Below are positions 33,115-43,315 of a stretch of 43,315 bases of DNA, piece by piece. Source of the DNA: Sphaeroforma sirkka. Its lineage: Eukaryota; Opisthokonta; Ichthyosporea; Ichthyophonida. The notes beneath the pieces were generated by a model. It did no database searches, had not been told where the DNA came from, and worked only from the letters and a program-made list of their open reading frames with translations. Location of the stretch: assembly GCA_001586965.3 (NCBI GenBank), contig LUCW03001468.1, positions 1 to 43,315 on the forward strand. The letters run 5' to 3'. The stretch's first letter is position 1. Each line of letters begins with the position of its first letter. Position numbers and translations under genes: made by a program.

Positions 33115-36100
33115 TCAAGACTCATGTTGTACTCTATGTCGTTTAGTATTTGGTCCAGTAACCATTTCCGATGTAGGCGCCTTAAGTTTATTATTTGGTA
33201 AGGTAATAGCCAAAGGCTGTTCTTCATTAGTAAGTAAGTTTGAACAATTTTCTGCACTGTTGGTAAGCAGATCAGAAAGTTTAGTCACGTAGGAAGTAGG
33301 TGGCAAATAGGGAATTTCAGATCCGTCAGGGTTTGTAGTCACCTGAGGAAACCCTTTTCGTTTATCTCGTGTGTTCTTATGTAAACGCTTATTCCATTTC
33401 TTATTAAAGATACGAAGAAAGTCGCGAGATTCACGAAATGCATCGGAGGTTAGCCAAGCTACTGTCCCATCCATGAAACGGGTCTTGTAGTAAGTGTAAC
33501 CGACTTCGGATGTTTGTCAATTATATCTTTGACTTGTGACTCCATAACTGGTACATCAGAATCAAATGAGCGAGCGAATGAGAGTTCGGAGGTAGGGATA
33601 CGGTGAGTGCCTAGATTGGTTGCGCTAGTACCATCAATGTTATTCACTTCGTAAGTATCACTCTTCTCATCATGGTAGGAAATAACAAAAGGTCCTATCG
33701 TCTTAGAAGAGAGTTCGGTAACGTTGGCGTTTCGATTTATAATGTTAACGTAATCGCCGACTTTGAAGTGAACAATGTTCTTAGTGTTATTCCATCGGTC
33801 ATACGCTTTAAGTAGGACGCGATTCTTGTGCTCGAGTAAACAGGGGTAAACAACGTTCTGCATATGCTCGATCTTTTGTAGCCACGGGGTAGCGTGTTTC
33901 TCGGGCGCAGTTTTATCAAACGTTGCTTGTAATTCACTATAGCGGCCAAAGAAATAGTGAAACAGGAGTGTTCCAGTTTGAGGATTCATGCAGTTATTCA
34001 TTTGAGTCTGAACCCATTTCAAATGATAAGGCCACATATCCTCAACGTCGTCTAGTGCGGTACGCAAGAGTTTCTTAAGTTCTCTATGACGTGTCTCATT
34101 TGCACCCTGCGTTTGAGGTTTGTAAGGAACACCACGCCTATGGGTCATGCCTGATACGAGTATAAGTGCCTCCATTACGTCGATACAAAACTCACTACCG
34201 TTATCAGAACATAGTACTCGGGGAAACCGAAGTCATTAAAGACGTGATAGCATAATTCTGCCACTGTTTGTGGACGTTTGTTCGGTATTGCATAAAGCAA
34301 GTTATAGCCCGAAGCCACACATAAGAAATGACAGATATATACATCGCCAGTATGCTTGGATCGCGGGAGTTTAACCAAATCGACTATGACTCGGCGCATC
34401 GGTTGGTCTTCTGTCACACTTTTTTAGGGGTGCCCAACCGTATCGCTTGATCTGGTTCTTTTCACAATCAGTACAGCGTCGGTATACTTCACGTATGGTT
34501 TCTTTCAGCGCCGGGTGATCAAGCCCTGCACGAATAGCCATTTTATAAGTATGCTCATATGCTCGATGCGTTAAATTATGTATAATTTTAACTCTACTTT
34601 CGAGCTCCTCTAAGTCAGTCAGATTCTGCGTAACGCTGGCTGGATGAACCATAGTCCTGTTGGAAAGGGCAACCTCAGTATCAGGAGGGTAGAGTCCTGA
34701 GATCCATAATTGACAACATTGGATTGTTGAAGTATCTTCTTCAGTTGTTTCGCAACTCCTGGCTGTTCTTTAAGCAGCGCTTTAAGTAGTCGAGTGCGAG
34801 CTTCAGGTTCTCTTAGAGTTTTGAGTCTTTGATCCATGGCCTTAGCTAGTTCCATGTTTTTTACGATCTAATGCCGTTTCAATCGGCAATACCTCGACTG
34901 CAATCTTGTTGGGTGCATGTGTTGTACGAGTATTGAGCTTTTGTTCAAACTCTTTAGACTCCTCTAGTTTAGCTAAGAATTCGGTTGAGGTTTCCACTTA
35001 GTGGTACCTGCAGGACCGATGCGACAAACAATGTGTTTCCAAGGTGTCTTCTTAATAGAATAGGAACCCTGATACAAGAACGTGTCGGTTTCACGGTCGA
35101 CATAAATAGGTTCGTCTTGAATCATATTAATTAAATCACGTATCCATGGGTCGGAGTTACGTAAGGGACAACACAGCGTAATGGTAGATTTAGTAATATT
35201 AACATAATTTAACAACTGTGCGATAAGTTGACAAGGTGGGTTAGCCCACGCATTATGCTTTGATAAGTCAAGCTGAAATGCATCACCTTTAGGATGAGTC
35301 AACGACCTATATTCAGAAACCTGTTTGTTATGTTCTGCGGCGAACATATCAACAGTAAATGGACCCCATCGTGATTGAGCGAGGTTAAACCATTTCTTAT
35401 TTAGCATCCAATCGGTTGCTAATAACTCTTTGACTGTTTTTCTGGTAGTCGGGCACAAGTCGAGAGAGCATGTCAGGAAGATGGTTATGTATTCCTGGAA
35501 TGTGTGTTATATTAAAAGCGAACTTGGCAATAATGTCATGCCAGCGGCTCACCAACTGTGAATCAGGGTTCATATCTTTTAAGTATGTTAAAGACTTTTG
35601 ATCACAGGCGACAGTAAAGTAACTTCCATAAAGGTAGTCTTTAAACTGTCTTAGCGCAGTAACTATAGCAAGGAGCTCTTGTTTAACTGTAGGGTAATTC
35701 CGTTGACTCTTATTATAACTCTTGCTAAAAGAATTGTATGTAGCGCGGTTTACCATTTATCGTTTGGTAAAGCACTCCACCTACCGTTCGATCTGAAGCG
35801 TCGGTTGCTACTTGGAATGGGACACCATCCACAGGGTACTGCATGATGGGTGCGTCCATTACTTTACTTTTGACTAGTTTAAATGCATCATCACATTCTT
35901 TAGTCCAAAGCTTTCCCAAAGGTCCTTTGTGCAGCCGTAGGTGACTGAAAGGCTTTAAGTAATGAGAAAGATGCGGTACCGAATCCGAGAAGAAGTTAAC
36001 AAACCCACACACAGAGTTCACATCTCTTCCAGTAATTGGTGTTGATAAATCCAACAGAAACTGTTTCTTGCCAGGATCAATTTCTACCCCTGCTGCAGAT

Positions 36101-37220
36101 ACTTTGTAGCCAAGTAAGTGTATAGTATCTTTAGCAAAAGAACACTTGTCTTCGTTAATCTTAAGTTTAGCATGATTAAGTCGCTTTAAGACTTCTTTAA
36201 CGAGTTTAGCATGTTCATGTGCTGTCTTTGTAAAGATAACTATATCATCTAAATAGACTGATACGTTATACGACAGGTCCGCAAATAGTTCCATCATAAC
36301 TTGTTGGAAGAAAGAAGGTAACATGTGTAAGCCTTCAGGTGCACCTTTAAACTGGTACTTCTTACCTTGCCAAGTAAAGGAAAAGTATTTCCTATGAGGC
36401 TCATATATCTGTAGTTGATGGAATGCAGCTTTTAAGTCTATCTTGGAAAAGATAGTCGCACCCTCCATTTTGCGTAGTATCTCGCTTATCTTAGGTAAGG
36501 GAAAACTATGTTGCGGAATTAGTTTGTTGATTGGCGACAGGTCTAGTACTACTCTTGTTTTACTAAACGTTCCATCAGATTTATATTGATCGACCGCTAA
36601 GAGAGCTAAGTTAACTGGGGTTGCATCATAATTGATTTCAATTAGACCCTGTTTTAACCAATCTTCGATTTGGGTTTTGACAACGTCTTTGTGTCTCCAA
36701 CTCACGTAGTTATGTGAAGGACACTTTAACTTAGAGAAGTCGACGTTTGTTAAGTCAAGTCTAACGTACCCATTAGAGAACTTAAACATACACCAGTCAG
36801 TTATTGCAATCTTCCTGTTTTGTATAATTAAGTCCATAATTATATCGGTGAAGTGCGGAATCATATCATTTGCTTCACCTTCCGGAGGTTTAGGTATCTT
36901 TAACATATTATCATCTGACTGATCTTTATTCGGGTCTAGCCCATTAGGCAGACCAGTGAGTGTTATACCTAAACTGAGAAGATCAGTCATACCTATAATT
37001 AAATCGTATTTCTGAGACATGTCAGTAACGATTAGGTGAGTCTTCACTTCTCTTCTATCTGACAGCATTATGTGTGCATAGTCAATGGCTTGTTCGCAAG
37101 TAGTAACTTTGCCATTTCCCAAGATTAAATCAGTTGTTTCGTTATGGACAGCCATATCTGTAGCGTAGGCTACTCGGCATGAATAGCAGAGACTTCAGCC
37201 CCTGGATCAAATAGTGCCAT
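33115..37220 (-). pseudogene. C-1 pol fossil: PR-like, RT, RNase H, DAM-like domain, integrase, C-terminal region
   Basis: The domains are: protease-like region (about 36950-37215, with YDLIIGMTDLLSLG); reverse transcriptase (about 35960-36760) with VYLDDIVIF near 36245 and FKGAPEGLHMLPSFFQQ; RNase H (about 35490-35820) with VATDASDRTVGGVLYQ and HDIIAKFAFNITHIPG; DAM-like domain (about 34990-35410); integrase zinc-binding region (about 34460-34620) with CTDCEKNQ; integrase core (about 33990-34400) with QTQGANETRHREL; a GPF-type region with IGPFVISYHDEKSDTYEV (about 33680); and a C-terminal tail (33115-33474) with VAWLTSDAFRESRDFLRIF. The tail sits where A and B have a chromodomain but resembles one only weakly. 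It is broken, with about five or six breaks. Confidence 0.88.
34990..35410 (-). other. DAM-like domain in C-1 pol
   Basis: Motifs in order: WFNLAQSRWGPFTVDMFAAE, YRSLTHPKGDAFQLDL, AWANPPCQLI, TITLCCPL, DPWIRDLINMI and KKTPWKHIVCRIGP. The domain aligns along its whole length with those of A and B and sits in the same place between RNase H and integrase. The GPFTVDMFA and DAF words are even closer to the classical DIRS DAM-like domain than those of A and B. Confidence 0.75.
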
Positions 37221-37329
37221 AACTTTTTCTCCATTTACGAAAACTGTTTGAAAGATACGTTCATCTCCTTTGGTATAGATTTTATTGAACATTTTCTCAT
37301 AATCTTGCTCTAGTGCGCACATATGGTAC

Positions 37330-39372
37330 TGTCAGTGCTTAACTTGGACGTCGGGTAAGTCCTTGCACTCCTCTTTGTGCCAACCGTTAGTACCCTTGCA
37401 AGTAGCACACTCTTTCATATAGTGTCCAAAATCTGGCTTGCCTGGTGCACACTTAACAGGGTCGTGTCTACCATTCCACTTGCCATTACGTTTTGTGAGG
37501 TTGTAACCACACTTCTTGCAAGGCGCTCTCACCTTCTTATCACCTTTCGGTTCGGTAGAAGTAGAGCCAGTACCCCCCTCCAGTAGTAGTGCGAGGTTTC
37601 TTAGTACTACGCGCAGTATTAGTCTCTACTGCGTTTCGCTTAGTGGGCTGGGTGTAGCTCGTGGTACTAAGTACTCTAGTAGAGGAATTGGTATGCTTGT
37701 GTACTATCTTCTCAAAGACAGACCAAGGCATAGATCGCAAATCACCATAGGCGATGATGTCATCATTGACTTTCTTAAAGAGGTTAGCTCCCAGAGTCTC
37801 CATCATCTGACAAAATAATAAATATTCGCCAGTATAGGTACGACCACCCATCCGAGTATTCATATGTGTCATATGAGCTAGAGCACCTCGAATAGTGGTA
37901 TCGTTCGCAAAGAACTTGCGAGACTCTAGAAGTTCACGGTCACGTGCATCTTCAAAAAAGGTGTTAAGTATATTATCACGCAACTGGTGCCAGGGGTAGG
38001 GCTTTCCAGTTGGGCTCATGAACCTTCAAGATAGTTCGCCATTCACCTGGCTCACAGAAATGAATAAAGGCATTCATCATCTGCTTATCCCTAAGGCTGG
38101 CAGACTCCTTAAGTTGGTCGAAGGCCTTCAGTGTCTCCACTGTACTCTCATTAGTAGAGAAATCGACCTCAGCCTGCGCGTTACCTAGCTGCTTTATAAA
38201 GCTTGGTTCTAAGTGTTCACGAGGCTCATGCTCAGTGCTACGGGCTGCTAGTGCCAAGATGGTGTCTATTTCCTTTCTCTTGTTATCGATTAGATAGCGA
38301 ATGTTATCCGCTTTCCTATCGTCAAGGTCAGAGTCATTCAATAGATGGTCCTCAAGGACTTGCATACCAGAGCGTAATAGCCTGAGACGAGTATGTCTGG
38401 TTCTCACTTCCTCATCCTCAGGATTAGAGCGGGAACTCTCTAACGAGGTACTGGTGTAGCGATTGCCAAAATCGTGATTACCAGGCTTAGTTGGCAAATG
38501 AGGGTCGATATTACGAGGATGGTAAGCCTCATCGAGTTCCATACGATCATATCCTCTGACAGGGTTAGGTTTGTCAAGAGAATGGTCGATGGTAGCATCA
38601 GAGCCATAGAGATTAAATTTTGAAATATTATCTCTCTCGCCAGTGGTAACTGGCTTAGTAGTAAACATACTGGCTGGTAAACCAGTAGGTTTCGGGTTCG
38701 AAAACTGGGCCCGCCCGATTTTTTCTTCTTCTTCGGTATAGGAAGAATATCAGCCAAGTGGGACACGATAGGGGTCCACAACTGCTGCTGCCGCTAGCTC
38801 CTTCAAGAGCGCTTCAGTGCGGTTCAATTGGCGTCGAGATTGAGAGGATCCAACCACTCGTTGTCGAGTTATGGCGTCCTCAGCTTCGGCCCCAAGATTT
38901 GAGCTGAATGGAATGGCTTCTCCATCGATGGCGAAACCGAAATTTTCGGACAGGTCCAATACTTCCTTTTCACTCCGGATTTGTGCTGGAGTGTCCTTTA
39001 GATGTGAAGTTATAATGTCCCCGACATTCGTATCCACGAATTTTCCAGCCTTTCGACGTTTATCCCCAATATTTGACGGCACGTGGTCAGGGGGGGCAAG
39101 CTGGGGTCCTGAGCTTCACTCCTAGGTGATACACGGACGCTGGCGAGCCTTTCCGCGGTAGTAGATACCTCTTCTTCCAAGGCTTTAGGATCCGACGAGT
39201 CATCCTCAGAATAATCCTCTGTACCAACCTCAGAATTTGCTTCCCCAACAGTATCCTCGGCAGGCTCAACTCCAGACAGGCTAGGTGTTTCCACAGGGAC
39301 CTCAGGAACCTCGGCAGGCTTAGCAGGCTTAGAGCTAGCGGCTCCCTTGCCTTTAGAAGTACCCTTAGCCAT
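37330..39372 (-). pseudogene. C-1 gag fossil
   Basis: The ATG at 39370-39372 gives MAKGTSKGKGAASSKPAKPA, then an acidic serine-rich stretch (EDYSEDDSSDPKALEEEV). After it come SKFNLYGSDATIDHSLDKPN and NPVRGYDRMELDEAY, a coiled region (RLRLLRSGMQVLEDHLLND), a capsid-like part (about 37700-38020) and a C-terminal zinc region (37360-37525) with two cysteine-histidine motifs, CKKCGYNLTK and CATCKGTNGWHKEEC. The second has C-X2-C-X6-H-X3-C spacing. Relative to C-2 a central segment is lacking. It is broken, with about three breaks. Confidence 0.82.
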
Positions 39373-39452
39373 AGTATTTGCTGGCTAGTAAATCGATGTT
39401 AGACAGTCTAGAAGCAGTACACTACTGTAACTACTAAACAACTGAAAAAATA
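39373..39452 (-). other. C-1 short leader
   Basis: Only 80 bp separate the 5' LTR from the gag start, against 1.3 kb in A and 2.3 kb in B. After the LTR the minus strand reads TATTTTTTCAGTTG, so no TGG tRNA primer site is seen. Confidence 0.8.
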
Positions 39453-40051
39453 TGTAAACTTCGATGGAAATTACAAGGTTTCAAACTATATAAAACTAAA
39501 ATACAATTTAGTCAGTTAGGATTTAGCAGTGGTAGCTTGTGTAAGAATGATCGGGACTGCCTCTTGTTAAGAGCCTAAATATCCTCGATCACACAGGGCG
39601 TACCTCTAGCTGTTCTTTATTGAATAATTTTCACAAGAAGTACTAAGTGTTCATGACCACTTGCCTAATTTGTAAATAGACATAATAACGTAAGTCACGT
39701 TAATACATTAGCTGATATAAATAAAGTTCCATCTGAAGAAAAGTTAAAAAAAAAAAGAAAAGACTTATTGGATTTTGGAGATTGGCGGGAGGACCAAAAT
39801 CTATAAGTAGTAGTTCGGAGATTATAAAATTTAGTTTATAATATCCTACATCTACTAATGTCTCAAATAGGTCCAAGTAGATGAGTCATACCAAATACTC
39901 AGGCTATTGGAGCCATCAAAGTGAATTTAGAACACTTGGAAATATTGGAAAAAAAGAGTTTGTACTAAATTATTTAAAATACAAATAAAAACCAATGTAT
40001 TATCTCAATTGATCTTGATATTTTAGACTTACCGTAGGCCATATTTCTACA
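39453..40051 (-). repeat. 5' LTR of C-1
   Basis: A 599-bp repeat matching 32393-32987. The right end is followed by TCAC (40052-40055), the second copy of the target duplication. Confidence 0.93.
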
Positions 40052-40055
40052 TCAC
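40052..40055. other. Target-site duplication TCAC of C-1, right
   Basis: Matches 32389-32392. The RNase H frame of E resumes here. Confidence 0.85.
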
Positions 40056-40425
40056 AGAGTTGGAAGCCTTACATATTATCTTGCTGGGGCCGTTTGAAAA
40101 TTGTCGTTTTGGCTTTCATACCCTCGCGGGCAAGGATCTCACGCGCACCGTCCGCGGTCTTCTCCCGGCGCGACCATTTGCGGACTACCTCGGAGGTTTC
40201 CCGCAAATACAACTCGACTCAATGGCCAGCACAAATCCACTTACCCCTCTGACGCAACCCGCCTGGGCCAACGACAAACCTTCACTGCGCTTCCCATACA
40301 ATATCTATGCTCACCTGAAAACTGTACACAAAAGCACGGGCGGGCGTACACCCAACCATGTAGCCCTCTACCAACGCTGTGACGACATCAGGAAGAACTC
40401 AAAAAAAAACAAAAAAACGTTGGTC

Positions 40426-40429
40426 CAAC
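40426..40429. other. Target-site duplication CAAC of the solo LTR, left
   Basis: CAAC precedes TGTAGAAATACGG and recurs at 41012-41015 after the other LTR end. Confidence 0.85.
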
Positions 40430-41011
40430 TGTAGAAATACGGCCTCCGGTCAGTCTAAAATATCAAGATCAATTGAGATAATACATTGGTTTTTATTTGT
40501 ATTTTGAATAATTTAGTACAAGCTCTTTTTTCCAATATTTCTAAAGTGTTCTAAATTCACTTTGATGGCTCCAATAGCCTGAGTATTTGGTATGACTCAT
40601 CTACTTGGACCTATTTGAGACATTAGTAGATGTAGGATATTATAAACTAAATTTTATAATCTCCGAACTACTACTTATAGATTTTGGTCCTCCGCCAATT
40701 TCCAAAATCAATAAGTCTCTTTTTTTTTTTTTAACTTTATTTATATCAGCTAATGTATTAACGTGACTTACGTTATTATGTCTATTTACAAATTAGGCAA
40801 GTGGTCATGAACACTTAGTACTTCTAGTGAAAATTATTCAATAAAAAGAACAGCTAGAGGTACGCCCTGTGTGATCGAGGATATTTAGGCTCTTAACAAA
40901 GAGGCAGTCCCGATCATTCTTACACAAGCTACCACTGCTAAATCCTAACTGACTAAATTGTATTTTAGTTTAATATAGTTTGAAACCTAGTAATTTCCAT
41001 CGAAGTTTACA
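40430..41011 (+). repeat. Solo LTR of family C
   Basis: The plus strand begins TGTAGAAATACGGCCTCC and ends CATCGAAGTTTACA, 582 bp. It is flanked on both sides by CAAC and has no internal element sequence attached. It is the usual product of recombination between the two LTRs of one insertion. It is very close to the C-1 LTRs, so it is of similar age. Confidence 0.93.
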
Positions 41012-41943
41012 CAACAAAGGAGATCGCGGCAATGGCCCGGCGCCAATACTACTACCAACTGGTTATGGGTGAACCGCCAACCTCAAACCGAGACACAGCT
41101 AGACACGACAACTTCAATCGCTGCTTCGAGTCTACACCAATCCGGCTCTGTGCTATGATTGTAACGAATACGTACATGTTCACATTGATGGACTACCGCA
41201 CCAACGGCTGTCTCTGCCCTGTCTGCCCCGGTAACCACAAAGCTCACCACCAGCCACTTTACCTGCATCCAACAACTGATTCGACGCATCCTGGTAGGTC
41301 CAAAACTACAGAAGTGCAACGACTTACACGGTATCTAGACTCTCTACGAACACCTTGGATCTTTTCTCCAGCATGCTGAAGAACCACCGTACCCCTAACC
41401 CGTCCCTGACACATCAACAGATGCTCCCCATACCCCGGCTAATCACGCTGTTGAAGTACTACTTCCAAATTTCGGTTCAAACCAAATCATCGCTCTTGTT
41501 GGTTCCGCCTATGATACTTACGATCCAGGCCAGCCAACATATACCAAATTCATCCGTGGTGTGGTGCGGCATTGGCTTAGCCCCATCCTCGCTCCTCGAC
41601 CGGATTATGACGAACTACCTGGTCCTTCTCGGTATTTCATGCTCAACACTAACCCATTCCGCGGCACTACACGACGCAGACCCGATCCGTACCACAGAGG
41701 TGGGTACTCTACTTAGTAGATCAGCAAGCGAATATATGGAACATTCGATAGTAACAGTGTTTTGTCAACACCGGCCCGAATTGACTCAGCGCATATCTTC
41801 CATTGTCGACTCACTTGGCCCAAGCTTCAAACGGGAATTTACTGACCACTTCTTCCCATCAATCTTCTATGAGAGCCATACCATATGTTCATACATTGTA
41901 ACATACATACTTTGTCATTTTGGAATAAATAATATTATCCCTA
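41012..41943 (+). pseudogene. Unrecognised coding-like relic ending in the 77-bp shared tail
   Basis: Open frames on the plus strand alternate over about 700 bp, with protein-like stretches such as PTYTKFIRGVVRHWLSPILA (about 41540) and NPFRGTTRRRPDPYHRGGYS (about 41660) just before a stop. About 170 bp further on it ends in the sequence also found at 29297-29373. GC content and codon-like periodicity exceed those of the DNA to the right. I do not recognise the family; a retroelement protein or an old virus-derived gene is possible. It is clearly broken. Confidence 0.45.
41867..41943 (+). repeat. 77-bp 3'-tail-like repeat
   Basis: It reads CTATGAGAGCCATACCATAT ... AATAAATAATATTATCCCT and matches 29297-29373 (opposite strand) with a few differences. 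No similarity is seen upstream of it between the two loci. Confidence 0.75.
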
Positions 41944-42402
41944 AGAAAACATTCGGGTTTTGAAATAAAGATTATGGTCCCCCCCAGAAAATAGTAGTTT
42001 TTTTTTCATTGCCTTTTGAATTACACAGTTTTTTTAACCTCATGAAAAATTAGGAGGACAGTTTTGGCCCTTTGGGGTTTTAAATATAAAAATTGTGCGG
42101 AATTTGAATATGTAAACAGATGCATATAATTCTTCTTTTTTTCAATTGTTATTCTTTGACACATGATGCTATCGAACCGAACAAAGGATTAAATATAAAT
42201 TGCACAAACTAAAAACGAGTAAAATTCGCACCTGCTGTGAACAGGCCTCGAGTCTCCGACGTCCCGATCTGGGGTGATAAAATCCGTTCGTCAATATTAT
42301 GTAACCCATGAAAAAGTTCGGCCATACATATTGAAGGAATACGCAGCGCACAGATTATTGTGATTTAAAAAAAAAAACAAACAAAAAAAAGAAAAACAAA
42401 GA

Positions 42403-42518
42403 GAAAACGTTCATAGCCTTCTTCTAAATTTAAAAAAAAACAACAACAACGTTTTGCTGCATGCTTTTTAAATTTTGTTTTTAAAAATATAGAAGGCTAT
42501 GTTTTCTATTTTAAAATA
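42403..42518. repeat. Imperfect inverted repeat
   Basis: AGAAAACGTTCATAGCCTTC on the left pairs imperfectly with TAGAAGGCTATGTTTTCT on the right, with T/A-rich inner arms (TAAATTTAAAAA and TTTTTAAATTTT) and a loop of about 30 bp. It may be a decayed small MITE-like palindrome. No target duplication was established. Confidence 0.5.
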
Positions 42519-43066
42519 ATAAATATTTCTGAATATTTCTCTGAATGTGTAATAACAAATAACAAACCCCTGGAAAAGCACAGGAAAACTGGAAAAATTC
42601 AAAAAACCAAGAAACTCCCCTGCACCAAGAGACCGGAAAACAATTTCGACAGAAGTTAAAAACTGCCAAAAAACACAACACTTGTTGTCGATGAAAATAA
42701 TATTGTGGCCTTGGCTTTTACCGGTTTTAAAACCCTACTTCATGAAAAAGCTGAGGGTGTTTCACTGTCATCAGTCATCACTTTTTGGTGTCTATAACAC
42801 AGTCAGAGGCCACCAGAGCCCAGACTCCAAGGGTCCAGGAGATGGCGTGTTAGATAACAAAAGAGATTGATATGCAGATAAAGGTCAAGAGTTCGCGTAG
42901 ATTCATACCTGCTAATCAATAGTTCGACACAATATCTGCATTATGTACAATGCCTGTGTTATATATCTGTTTCAAAACAAAGAAATTGAAGACTAGAACA
43001 TGTTCTTGCTTACTGGTATTTTTCGTCAAATTGTATACTAGGTAGAACCACTGCATATACTTGAAT

Positions 43067-43270
43067 CTAGCAGAAACGTTGAGTATTAGCCACAATGGTA
43101 AGAAAAATAGGCTCTATCCGCAGCTCCAGAACGTTGTCATCATCATCCCCTACATCTGCGAGGAGGACACATTCTTCTCCATTAAATTCACAGGTATATT
43201 CACATTTTCCGAGTACTTTTGGGCGAACTTGTCTACTCCACCATAGTGTTTGTAGCACAGTCGTCGTCAT
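43067..43270 (-). CDS. Small open frame of unknown nature
   Basis: The 67-residue frame includes GKCEYTCEFNGEECVLLADV and an acidic GDDDDNVLELRIEP stretch, which looks more like a protein than the plus-strand frames over the same DNA. There is no recognised domain and no further support. It might be an exon of a host gene continuing beyond the window, or chance. Confidence 0.2.
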   Translation of the reverse strand: MTTTVLQTLWWSRQVRPKVLGKCEYTCEFNGEECVLLADVGDDDDNVLELRIEPIFLTIVANTQRFC

Positions 43271-43315
43271 GCATTCAAACGCGTTTCAGCAGTGAGAACA
43301 TAGAATGCTGAACTC

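Larger units (their letters stand above)
32393..40051 (-). mobile_element. Family C element C-1: nearly full-length Ty3/Gypsy-type LTR retrotransposon
   Basis: On the minus strand: 5' LTR (39453-40051), very short leader (about 80 bp), gag, PR-like region, RT, RNase H, DAM-like domain, integrase, C-terminal region, polypurine tract and 3' LTR (32393-32987). The 4-bp target duplication TCAC shows that the ends are genuine. The LTRs differ at about 2 percent of positions, so the insertion is recent. It is broken, with about eight to ten breaks. It is a separate lineage from A and B: gag and pol share domain order but little sequence. Confidence 0.93.
40052..40429 (+). pseudogene. Element E resumed (RNase H end), passing into an unrecognised coding-like stretch
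   Basis: The frame reads from about 40056 as ELEALHIILLGPFENCRFGF, which fits the RNase H block after the YS-x-T-E motif and thus continues the E relic left of C-1. After about 40120 the frame stays open to 40434 but no longer looks like RNase H (RGLLPARPFADYLGGFPQI, then RFPYNIYAHLKTVHKSTGGR). Base composition becomes GC-richer. I do not recognise this part; it may belong to a different element. The solo LTR interrupts it at 40430. Confidence 0.55.
41944..43315. other. AT-rich DNA with no recognised gene
   Basis: This stretch has A- and T-runs and no LTR, integrase or RT motif on either strand. Two features stand out: an imperfect hairpin at about 42403-42518 and a 67-residue frame on the minus strand near the right end. 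It could be host intergenic DNA or very old repeats. Confidence 0.6.

Noticed and set aside
37377-37818. Plus-strand frames of 69 and 100 residues
   Set aside because: They are antisense to C-1 gag, and matching antisense words recur in C-2 only because gag is homologous.
40056-40434. Intact host gene of 124 residues
   Set aside because: Its start continues the RNase H relic of E across the C-1 insertion and its end is cut by a solo LTR, so the frame is a composite.

Overview
This is eukaryotic repeat DNA: a nest of Ty3/Gypsy-type LTR retrotransposons with no convincing intact host gene. The integrase C-termini of most copies carry a chromodomain (chromovirus type). Nothing in the window fixes the host. 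The standard genetic code, AT microsatellites and stacked Gypsy elements would fit a repeat-rich fungus, protist or invertebrate, and I do not name one.

Layout, left to right. (1) 1-2237, plus strand: a heavily decayed 3' half of family A (copy A-0). (2) 2238-10782, minus strand: a nearly whole family A element (A-1) with two very similar LTRs. (3) 10783-26818, plus strand: a further family A copy (A-2). It starts in a leader cut short against the A-1 LTR and ends in a proper 3' LTR. It is interrupted by (4) a nearly whole element of sister family B at 14108-23035, plus strand, with LTRs of 179-181 bp. (5) 26819-27813, plus strand: integrase and chromodomain remnant of another Gypsy element, D. 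(6) 27826-31416, minus strand: 5' LTR and gag of a truncated family C element (C-2). (7) 31417-32392, plus strand: reverse transcriptase and RNase H relic of an old Gypsy element, E. (8) 32393-40051, minus strand: a nearly full-length family C element (C-1) flanked by a 4-bp target duplication TCAC, inserted into the RNase H of E. (9) 40052-41943, plus strand: the resumption of E, then an unrecognised coding-like stretch, itself split by a solo family C LTR (40430-41011, target duplication CAAC). (10) 41944-43315: AT-rich DNA with no recognised gene.

The most notable point is that families A, B and C all carry, between RNase H and integrase, a domain of about 140 residues resembling the DAM-like (N6-adenine methyltransferase-like) domain known from DIRS tyrosine-recombinase retrotransposons. 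Its motif-IV-like signature is NPPW in A and B and NPPC in C. Families A and B also share a gag zinc motif with unusual spacing (C-X2-C-X9-H-X3-C), a gag-pol junction in one frame across a single stop codon, long 5' leaders and LTR ends of similar sequence. No family shows a TGG-type tRNA primer site after the 5' LTR; a T-rich run stands there instead. Family A has 3' untranslated arrays of small palindromic units.

All the LTR elements are treated as fossils: none has a fully open gag and pol. LTR pairs of A-1, B and C-1 differ by only about 1-3 percent, so these insertions are recent; A-0, D and E are much older.
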